This document shows positions 53,910-64,000 of a DNA stretch of 64,000 bases, piece by piece. The notes under the pieces were generated by a model. It was given only the letters and a program-made list of their open reading frames with translations, had not been told where the DNA came from and made no database searches. Each line of letters starts with the position of its first letter. Position 1 is the stretch's first letter. The position numbers and the translations under genes were made by a program. Origin of the DNA: Ichthyophthirius multifiliis (lineage: Eukaryota > Ciliophora > Oligohymenophorea > Hymenostomatida); assembly GCF_000220395.1 (NCBI RefSeq), contig NW_004085906.1:51001-115000 (forward strand). The letters are read 5' to 3'.

Positions 53910-55459
53910 TAATTTAATATTTTTAAAAAAACAATATTAAATTTTTATACATAAATTAAAAATATAATTATATATTAATATATAAAAAAATAATTCATAT
54001 GAATATTTTTAAAATAAAATTATATATTTTACCTATTAAAATTTATTTAATTTAATAATTTCCATAATATTTTTTATTTTAAATACTATAAATATTTACA
54101 TATATCAAATATTATATATATTTATAATTTTTTTATGAAAGCTTTTTTATTCAGCATATTAACATTTATATTATTTTATTGCATTTAATATTTTTAAAAA
54201 TATTTTATAATAGTCTTTTATTTTAATATTTTTTATTCTTTATTCTATTATCGGATGTTTGTCTTAAAAATATGATATAATTTTTACTATATATATATTA
54301 AGTTATTTTTTTATTATATATTTTAATCTTTTTTACATCCTTTTATATTTTCTTTTTTTCTTTATTTTTTAAGAAATATTCTATAAGTATTATAAGTTTT
54401 AAAATAAATTCCTGAAATCTATTTTTGTTTTGCTCTATAACACATAAAACTATTGTTATGGATTATTTTTTATTTTGATTAAATTTTATTTATAATTTTT
54501 TATTTTTTTAAATATTGCATTTTTCTTGTAAGCCATTTTATTCTGTAATAAAAGTTTCTCTGTATTTATTATTTCGGGCATACTATATTAAATTTTTATT
54601 TATTTTAAAAAATAAGTTTTTTTTTTATTATTTTCATAATTTTTTATTCTATATTTTTCATATACTTTTATATTATTTTGTTAACATTCGGTTTTTTGTT
54701 TTTTTCTGTAAAATGTTTCAATAATTACTTGTTATATTTAGTATTTTTAAAATTTTTGAAATATTAGTATAGTCTTTTTTGACTTATATGGTATTAAAAA
54801 AATCATTAGCAACATATTGCTTATTAAATTAAATCAATTTAATTTTTAAAATCATTGAAATTTTTTTAAAAAAAAGCAAAATAATTTGTTTTTACCAAGA
54901 TTTATAAAGGTGATAGATAATTCCTTTTATTAGAAAATTAAAGTTATATAAAATAATTGAAAATTTTAATTATTCATGATTTTGTTGGTATAATGACTTT
55001 AGGAAGTCTTTATTTATAATAACAAATAATGTTTTAAATAAGGAAAATATTATTATTAGTTTTAAATTAAAGTTTTCAATCAATATATTTTTTTATAGTT
55101 TTTGAGACGTTTTGTGCTTTTGATATAATTCGAGGTATATTAGGAAATCTATTAGGAATTTATATTAAGATTTACATATAACATATTAGAAGTTCTATTA
55201 TAAGATAGAATAGGATTTTTAATTATAATTGGTATTATTATTGTTAATATAATTTATAGAATTAGAATTATAAGCAATTTTTTTTTGGCATTTTTTACTT
55301 TAATTATAATATTAATGAAATTAATAAAATTAATTTTTTTTTTTTTTTAAATTATAAAAGTCTTTTTTAATTTTTTATATATGAATTAGATAATTTTCTA
55401 TATAATAATTTTTTTTTCTCTTTAACATTTTTTTTTTTAATCCAAAAAATAAAAAAAAA
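53775..55459. other. AT-rich spacer with doubtful open frames
   Basis: A TA microsatellite lies at 53861-53906. On the plus strand a frame from ATG 54137 (MKAFLFSILTFILFYC, signal-like) and another at about 54890-55440 (KGDRQFLLLENQSYIK, then FETFCAFDIIRGILGN) are open for 100-200 codons. At this base composition TGA is rare, so such lengths can arise by chance. No domain was recognised and no consistent splice structure could be built. Confidence 0.35.
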
Positions 55460-56248
55460 TCAAATCAAATTACAACAACGTTAATTAGTTTGTTTTGCTT
55501 TTTTATAAAAATCACAACTAATAGTACTCATATCTTTACTTTTAGCCATTAAAGTTTCTAGTTTTTCCCCTTTCCTCATTAACTAATATAAATAAATTAT
55601 TATTATTAAGAAAAAATAAAAAAATTAACTTCGCCTATATTTTTATGACAAATTTCATTTATTTCTTTTAATGTATTTTCTAATTATACTAATTTATCAG
55701 CTTTTGTATAATCTTAATATTCTTTAATCATTTAATCTAATCTTTCAAATTTTAAACTAGTATCCGCTAATAAATAAGAAACCCAATAAAAATAATAATA
55801 AAATAAAAATAAAAAAACATGCCACAGCATCTATTTCTGCGGGTGTGTATAATTAAAAAAATTCCTTATACATTTCTTGAATTATTATAAAAGGAACTTT
55901 TTAAGGATATTCATCATCACAAACTACTAAGCAAGCAATATTATTTTAATCAACACATACATAGCAAGTTGCTTTAGCGTCTTCTAAGCTAACTGCTATT
56001 CTTTAACCTTTTTATACACGACTATAATTTTAATAAATTATTTATCCATTTATTTTTATAATTTTTTACGCTACTGTAGTTCTTACACCAAAATTTAATG
56101 TTTCTTTAAAGAAAGGTCGTTAATACCAACTTTTTTTGTTTTGTTTTTTTGAAATTTATTTTCTTTGTTTTTTTTACCTTACAAAACCTAATTCATATGA
56201 TGAACTTAAAAAAATAGGATTTTATTCATCCCATTTTAATACATGCAT
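55460..56248 (-). CDS. YKT6: Longin R-SNARE YKT6
   Basis: Four exons splice in phase. It starts MHVLKWDEQNPIFLSSSYEL at 56248 and continues VSWYQRPFFKETLNFGVR, the longin fold. CYVCVDQNNIACLVVCDDEY and FIIIQEMYKEFFQ follow, then the R-SNARE helix beginning LENTLKEINEICHKNIGEL and ending MRKGEKLETLMAKSKDMS. The C-terminus is CCNLI: the second cysteine with NLI is a prenylation-type CaaX box and the preceding cysteine is the usual palmitoylation site. YKT6 cycles between cytosol and membranes and acts in Golgi, endosome and autophagosome fusion. Introns are about 45-55 nt. No frameshift is seen. Confidence 0.94.
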
Positions 56249-57929
56249 TGAAATTATTTTCATTTTATTTTATTTTGGATTGCTTTTTTATGTATTGATT
56301 TGTTTCAAATATATTAAATTATCTTTAAAATTGTATATATTAAAAAAAAAAATGCATATATAAGTATATTTTTATTTTCTATATCAAATAATTTTTTTGT
56401 TTTTTATGTTTTTTACAAATAATACATACATTTGTGCATTAAATATATAATAATTTTTAAATATATTAATTTTAATTATTAATAAAAATACAAAGAATAA
56501 TTTATATTATTATAATAAAAAATTGTTAAATTCTTATAAAAGATATAATATAAACAAATGTTTAAATTTGCAGATAATTAATATGAAATAATATAAATTA
56601 AGTAAAAATCTATTATAAAATTATTAATATAGAAACTTAATTAGTTAACATAAAATCAAATGATTCGTCCGATAGTCAAATTATTATTTTTTGGGTTTTT
56701 TTAAATAAATTTGTAAGATATAATAATAAATTAATTATTATAAATAAAAAATTGAAAAATAAAAATATTATAAAAAAAATTATAAAAAAAAAAAAAAAAA
56801 TTAAAAAAAAAATATCATATTTTTAATTAAATATTCGATAAATATCGCTTCTATAAATACCTTAAATTATAAAGAATTTTCGCTTTAATTATATTTATTT
56901 ATTAGCGAAAACAAATAGGTAAATAAAATAAATATTAATTAAAGCATTATAAACTTAATGATTATAATAATTTAATATATTAAGATAATTTACTAAGCAA
57001 AAAGTCAAACATTCAAAATTATTATTATTGAAAACATTTAATTTTTTAATAAAACTAATATATATGTTTATAAATTAAAAAATATTACCTTTATTTAATT
57101 AAATACTAATATGTTAATATTTTATTATTAATAATACATTCTTAAAAATTGAAAAATCAAAAAAGGAAATTAATTTAAATAACTAAGTTCATATTAGCAA
57201 ATAATAGATTATTAATGGATTTAATAATAATAAAAAGAATTATTATTATTATATAATAGATACCAAATTATAATAAAATAATTTAATATATTTTTATTTT
57301 AAATAAATAATAATATAAATTTAATATTTAATTGATTAAAAAAATTAAATATTATAATATGAAAGATATGATAAAATACTATATTGAAAAATAAAATTAT
57401 AAATTATAATTTAAACATAAAATAATATTTATTTAAAGTTAATAATATTAAATTAAAAAAAAATATATATAATTAAATACATAAATTATGATATTATATA
57501 TAAATTATTATTATATAATTATAGAATTTTTAAATTATTTTATTAATTATTTTCATATTATTTTATATATTTTATATAATTATATTATATTATTTTAATT
57601 ATTATAAATTAATATATTTTTTTAACAAAGAATATATTTTTTATATAATATTAATTATTATATAATAAATTATTTTAAATTTTTTTTTTTTTCATTTTTA
57701 CTTTTATATTTGAAAATAATTAAATAAAAATTATAATATAAATATATATAATTAAATTTTTTTCTAAATACTTTTTTTTTTTTTTTATTGATATCATAAT
57801 TATTTTCATTTTATTTTAAAAAAATTAAAATTTTAATAAAATTTCAAATCTTCTTTAAAAGTTTTTATTTAACTTTTTTTTAATTTTTTAAATATTTTTA
57901 TATAATTATAAAAATAAAATTAAAAATAA
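56249..57929. other. Intergenic, AT-rich
   Basis: Divergent spacer between YKT6 and the large membrane protein. No gene recognised; long A and T runs near 56780-56815 and 57775-57790. Confidence 0.6.
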
Positions 57930-58307
57930 ATGATAAAAATAATTAAATATTTATTATTTTTATTGGTTTAATTAGTAGGCAATGAATTTAAAATACACTT
58001 AGTAAATCCATTATTATTTTCTTAATACAAATAAGAAGAAGTATATTTAATGTATAAAAAATAATATAAATATTTATATTAAATAAAAAAAATAAAAAAT
58101 ATAAAGATTAATTAATATGGATTATTTAACTTACCAAATAAAATATTTGAACTTGTACAGATAAAAAAATAAAAAACCAACATTTTAAAATAATAATAAA
58201 AAAGGATTCATTAATGATAGCAGAAATACTAATAGATTTTCGTTAATTTTACGACAATTAAAATTAAAAAAATGATTTTTAATTTGAATACGGTAAAGAT
58301 TGGGATG

Positions 58308-58370
<63 letters not shown>

Positions 58371-60860
58371 TTATAAATAAAATTAGATATTTTATATAAT
58401 ATCTGAAAATTTAACTGAATAATCATTAATTTAAGAAGCTTTAAAAATTCACAATAGTTCAGATTTACCAGAAGCATTTTTAAAAGTCGATAAGATTCAA
58501 AACCATTCATTTTCCTTTTTCGCTTGGCAAGATTTAAAATTAGGAATTTTAATAAGAATTTTCACTCCTGTACATTATCCTTAACGTTTCAATTTAATGA
58601 ATTCTACAAAAATTACTTTAAAATCACCCTATCGTGCAAAATACAATGAAAAAAAAATATTTGGCTTTATAATACAAAATGATGAAACTATCGATTTACC
58701 AATAAATATATTACCTTTAGATGATTAATATTAGAAATATCCTCAATATTTAATAAATTACAAAAAAGATGCTTACGAGTATTTTAAAAACTTAGCAAAA
58801 ACTGACTTAAAGAGCAATCCCTCATAAATACTCAATTAACTATTTTGGAATGGTAAGTAATAAATATCAATGCCTTATATTCCTTATCTTAGTAATTGCA
58901 GAGAATTCGGATCTTAGGGAATCCTGTATACTATAGTAGAAAACGAAGAACTTTGTGATCTTATCCCTGTTGAGAAAACAGTTCCTATTCGTCCTTTTGT
59001 TTTTGGGGATAAACCAATTAGCGATTAGTGTGAAAATATTAAATTTGATTGTATTTTTGATGAATAATTAAATAGAGATCCCGAATACGAGAATTGGTTT
59101 TAAACTAAATAAGATGACACTATTTTTTATATTACTTAATATGCAACTGATTTTCTTAAAAGTTAGCTTGATAGTAAAGATACTTATTTCAATGAAGCCG
59201 ATATTATAAAAGTCAAAGCAGGGAATAATCTATAGAATGGGTATTTACCAAAAGTTGTGTAGTTTGATATTTAGTATTATTAAACTTCTAATACAGAAAA
59301 ATAAATTATTTAAGCTTTTATGCTTTTTCTTAATTAAGTATAACCGAATAATGATTAAGTTTAAGATGATTCACCTTTCGAGTATACTTTGGTGTTTAAT
59401 TATAAAAGTATGACTTAATCAGAACTAATTATAGCATTTACTTTAGGATGGTATGTTTATCTTGTTCTTTATTTAATTATAGGGATTTTGATGGTTTTTA
59501 ATGTCTTTGTTTTTGTTTTGTATCATTATATTTTTAGTAGGTTTAATTTGTTTTTTTATATTTTAAAATTTATTTTTTTAAATTAAATAGAAGAAGACCA
59601 AGACCTAAAATAAAATTTATTTAGTGTATAAAGCCTTTTTATACTTAGGCTTTTATAGGAGTTTATTTAACACTTTTTCCTGTTGGATTTATTCTTATTT
59701 TAAATGGAATATTTATGAGTGGAAGTATTTTTGATTTAAATACTAGTTTTTTTAATTGTGAGGAAACTGAAAGCGAATGTTATCATTCATTTTTTGATAT
59801 TTTATGGACTGTAATATAATTAATTTTTTATATATAAATTATGTATAGATTTATTTTTTCTATAATATTTTTTTTAAAACTCAATTAACAAAAAAAAAAA
59901 GACCATATTCTTTTTTTTTTAAGGTTGATTGAGTTTTTAATAAAAATTATAAAAGCAAAAATAGAATTTTATAAATATTAATATAAATAGAATGGATTAA
60001 AAATAGATAGTGAAAATTTTATAAAAATTAAAAAAGGAAGGTCTAATTTAGCTATGATTGTGATAGGAATATATATTATGTACTATATGATAATACTATT
60101 AATACCTCATAAAAAAGGTAAGATAGATGAATTAATGGGAAATATATCATTAGATAATAATATTTGGTATAAAACTATATGGAGAAGATTTTATTATTTT
60201 TTTTTTACTATTATAATAATAATTATAATGTCAGTAATTATTTAATTTTCACTTTCAAATAATTTTAGTGAAAATATTTGGTATTTTTTAGTCATTATTA
60301 AAATTATTGGAATGGTTTTTGAGTGTATTGGTGAATATTTACTTTAAGATAATATTCTTATTTCTATTATTAATACTTCTTTTGATTGTACTCTTAATAT
60401 GGCAACATTAGGAGCAAATGATTTTTTCGATTTCCTTTTTTCGTATTTTGTAGAAATAGGTATTTAAATGATTGAAAGAGCATATGTAAGTATAATAAGA
60501 GATTAATTTTCAGAGTTTCTTGAAGTAAAATATGACTAATTTTAGAAATATGTTAACACGTATTTATAATTAAAGTTTTTTATATATTTTTTGTTTTACT
60601 AAAAATAAAGAACATTTTTTCCAAATTAAAATAATTAATAAGATAAATTACACGATTAATTAACTTAATTAAGCAAAAAAGGCATTATTAAAAATTAATT
60701 AAAATTTTTTAAATTATTTATATTATATATATAAAGATTTTGAAAAATCAGGAACAAGTTATTCAAATATAATATTATCAGAATATTTCGAAGACATATA
60801 TGAATCTGAAGACGGAGATTAAACTTGTAAAAATAAATATATAAAAAAAATAAAAAAAAA

Positions 60861-60921
<61 letters not shown>

Positions 60922-63315
60922 CATATAATTATTATATATATATTATTATTAGATATTAATCATTCTTTAGATAATATAAACTTTTAAATTAATACTAAAA
61001 CTAAAAATTTAAATAAATAAGAATTAATCGCAAAATAAAAACTCGATACTAATTTAAGAAGAAAAAGTATGTAATTTATAACCAAAATGTTCTAACTATA
61101 GTCCAGAAATGAACGTAATAGCATTTCTAATTTAGATTCATCTTTTTAAGAAAATAGAGATGCAGATAAATATGAAAATAGTTATAAAAATTATTTTAGA
61201 GAAAAAGCTTTAAATAAATTAAAAAAAAATAATAATAATAATTACTAGAAATAAAAAAAGGATAATATTTAGTAAAAGTAAAAAGTTATAGAAGAAATAG
61301 ATATTGATAGTGATGAAGTTGTTAATAAATATGCAGATTATAGTAATGGGACTATATCATTTTTAGTTTTAGTATAATATATTAATATAAAAGAAATATA
61401 TATATATTTGATTATATAATTAAAATAATATAAATATATAAATATATATAAATATATATATATATAATTATACATATGTTTATATATTATTTTTTTTCTA
61501 AATTTTATTAATAAAGCCTATATTGATTATTATAAGTTGGCTATTTTATGATGAAAATTAATTAGCTGAAGATTATAAAATAACAAAAGAATCTTACAAA
61601 TATTATTTTTTATTTTCTATCATAATTATTCCTTTTCAAATGTGTAGTGATATATTTTTTTATAATTTATTTATAATTTACCATGGAATCGATTTTCTAG
61701 ACTATGTTAAATAAGTAAATGAAAAGTTTTAAAATCGCTCGTAAAATATACATAACAAATATTATATATATTTATTTACAAAATATTTAAATACAAATCA
61801 TATATTTAAAAAAATAGATAATTATGGATGGCAAACATACAAAAAAGTACTCGAGAAAAAGAAAATAGATGTTTAGATGATTGGTGTTTTTCCTCTTAAT
61901 ATTATTTTACATAAACAATGTTTTTAACAGGTACTTTTATAATAGTATATGGAATATATGGTATAATAAAAAATGAATATAATGTTTTTTAGGATTTAAT
62001 GCTTTTTCCTATTATTTTTATGTGGATTTTATTATGTTTTCTTACATAGAAATTATTTCTTTGGTTAGGAAAATAAATTGGGCTTTGGAAAATATCTAAA
62101 AAAGATGAAGATTTGCATTCTCCTTCCAAAAAAAAATAACAAAAATTAGAAATTATTAATAATGAAGAAGATAAAAATATTTCATTAAAAATATTTAAAA
62201 ACAAACAATAAAGTATAGAAAATCCTTAATATTAATTGGTTTAATAAAATATAGATTAAAAATAGTATCAAATATAAAAGAAATATAAAAAAGCCTATAA
62301 TATAATTAAATAAAATCACGAAAACTTTACTTTTAAGAAATAATTTTTATAAGCAAATAAAAAATGGCTTTCCAATAATATTCCTTAAATAATAAATAAA
62401 GATATAAATCCTTAATATAGATAATTTATTATTAAATAATTATAAATTATAGACAGTTAATTTTTAACTAATAAATATTAAAAAAAGAATAAATACTCAA
62501 AATAAACAATGCGAAAAAATTCACCCAAAGATAATTAGTTTTAAACTAATAACTTCCCTTAAATATCAGATTGTAGTTAAGAGTATACTTAATTTGTAAT
62601 AAAACCGCATATAAATTTAAATAATTAAGCCAAGCCAAACGTACCTACTGAAACAGCTTCTCATATTAAAACTATACTCTAATATTGGCTTAATAGAAGT
62701 AGAAATTAGAGGAAATATATCCATTTAATAGGAGGTTTGTTCAATAAAAAAGTAAAAAAAAGCTGCCTTTATTGTGGATCTTCTTGGGGTTTATTATGTG
62801 AATCTAAGATGAATATAGAAGATTTATTTTAGAGATTTTTAAAGGAGTATAAATTAAAGAATATCGAAAATTATAAACATATTGATAAATGGTAAGATTT
62901 TTTCCAGGAGAATTGCGGGTTTTAAACTATTTGTTTTTCATGTAATGAGTAATGTTTTGAAATTTTCTAAAAAAAAGAAGGAAAATTTAATTTTTTATAA
63001 AATTTAGATAATAGCCATATAATATAAAAAAATGAAATTTTCTTAAAAGAAGAAGAAGAAATAAAAAGTTAAGCTTTTTCAGAATTATCGTATAAATATT
63101 AATTTTTAAAAAATAAAAACTCTATGTCATATTTTTAATAGTTTTCTTAATAAAGTCTTATTGAATTTACGAAATTTTGTGATTTAAAAGGAAAGAAATA
63201 AAGTTTATAAAATAAAATAGATAGGTATTTTTAATAAAATGAAGCTTTCTTTACAAAGTTTAGAAAATTTTTATAAGTTTGGGTTAAAATAGCGAAAAAG
63301 AATATAAAAAAATGA
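57930..63315 (+). CDS. Large polytopic membrane protein with a C-terminal CxxC region
   Basis: A signal peptide (MIKIIKYLLFLLVQLVGN) is followed by a long extracytoplasmic region with cysteines (LSNCREFGS, DQCENIKFDCIFDEQ). Several membrane segments come next (AFTLGWYVYLVLYLIIGIL, GVYLTLFPVGFILIL, LAMIVIGIYIMYYMIILL) and a conserved-looking block MATLGANDFFDFLFSYFVEI. After charged loops and more membrane segments (TGTFIIVYGIYGII), the tail has CLYCGSSWGLLC and CFSCNEQC, a possible zinc-binding pair. Exon starts and ends found: 57930-58040, 58107-58306, 58387-59842, 59924 onward; later ones are approximate. Exons 2 and 3 each need one extra base. It ends at TGA 63313-63315. The family is not recognised. 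Confidence 0.75.
58309..58361. repeat. TA microsatellite in an intron of the membrane-protein gene
   Basis: About 26 TA units lie directly after the GTAA donor of the second intron. A similar tract lies at 60871-60918 in a later intron. Confidence 0.9.
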
Positions 63316-63449
63316 TTTTTATATATATAAATATATAATTATAATAATTTATATATATATATATTTATTTTTAATATATTTATATATATAATTTTTTTTT
63401 TAGAATTCTATTATTATATATAAAATATATATTTTAATTATTATTTTAT

Positions 63450-64000
63450 TCATTTTTATTTATTTTCTTATGAAATAAAATATTCTTTGGTATTTTTTAT
63501 ACATTCAAAAGCTTCATTTTCATTGTTCATATTATATAGGTTTTTAATTTCTATATAAATCTTTTTTTTTTTTTTTTATGATTTTTTTTTTTGTTAAAAT
63601 TTACATTATTATTCTATTAATAATAATCTTTTATTTAATTTATTATATTAAAATGATTTTTTTATTTCAGAGTTTCTTTTAATTTTAATATATTAAATTA
63701 ATCAATTAATTAGTAATATTATGTATTTTCAAGGAATTTATGATTTTAAAAATCAGGAATTTTAAAATAAAAAGAAATTTGTTTTAAGCTTTATTTCTTA
63801 AATGTTATTTTTAATAGATTTTTCATAAAAAAAAAAGATTTTATTTTAATTTTTTATTAATTTATTTCTTAATCAAACTATTTAAAAATATTAAAGTAAA
63901 ATAATAATTTTTAAAATACCTTTTATAATAATTTTTATTTAAAATATTTTAATTAACTAAAAATAATTGAATTAAAATTTAAACTAAGGATGAAATCTAA
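63450..64000 (-). CDS. 3' end of an unidentified gene crossing the right edge, perhaps TPR-like
   Basis: The last exon, 63450-63560, reads IYIEIKNLYNMNNENEAF and ECIKNTKEYF before TGA 63450-63452. An upstream block near 63600-63760 reads KFLENTQYYQLIDQFNILK and LKETLKQKNHF. The spacing of hydrophobic and small residues resembles tetratricopeptide repeats, but this is tentative. It converges on the membrane-protein gene with 134 bp between stops. The gene continues beyond the window. Confidence 0.45.

Noticed and set aside
54137-55440. One or two membrane-protein genes
   Set aside because: Open frames of 100-200 codons occur by chance because TGA is rare in this AT-rich DNA. There is no recognisable domain and no clean splice structure, so it is reported only as doubtful.

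Overview
The window is macronuclear-type DNA of an oligohymenophorean ciliate. Base composition is extremely AT-rich, and conserved proteins read correctly only if TAA and TAG mean glutamine and TGA is the sole stop (ciliate nuclear code). Introns are short, AT-rich and GTA...AG. The extreme AT content and roughly one gene per 2.5-3 kb fit a genome like Ichthyophthirius multifiliis, but that species call is an inference. No rRNA, tRNA, telomere, CRISPR array or transposon was recognised.

Layout. 0-4.2 kb: 3' end of an unknown gene, then a leucine-rich-repeat gene built of near-identical 90-nt exons. 5.4-10.2 kb: a ureohydrolase-fold protein, two weak genes, and an ANKRD13-like protein. 12.7-19.7 kb: peroxisomal PEX11, three Q/N/K-rich proteins, and a decayed kinase. 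19.9-27.9 kb: VPS8 and a Polo-like kinase. 30.7-35.7 kb: an RCC1-repeat/TKL-kinase fusion and a coiled-coil protein. 37.7-44.6 kb: an EF-hand protein, CDC26, RBBP4, VPS24 and a coiled-coil protein. 46.4-49.2 kb: ribosomal protein S11 and V-ATPase subunit C. 50.5-53.8 kb: a kinase-like gene whose 3' half appears to be a chain of one-codon exons. 55.5-63.3 kb: YKT6 and a large polytopic membrane protein. The right edge cuts another gene.

The genes are mostly housekeeping: endolysosomal traffic (VPS8, VPS24, YKT6, ANKRD13, V-ATPase C), cell cycle (PLK, CDC26), chromatin (RBBP4), translation (RPS11) and peroxisomes (PEX11). No operon-like logic is visible.

Two points need attention. First, several conserved genes are off frame by single bases, nearly always one base too few in an A or T run. 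This looks like homopolymer undercalling in the source read set rather than biology. Second, 50.67-52.64 kb carries about 30 units of the form AG-NNN-GT on the minus strand, spaced every 30-90 nt, each consistent with a 3-nt exon between ordinary ciliate introns. This is the most unusual signal in the window.
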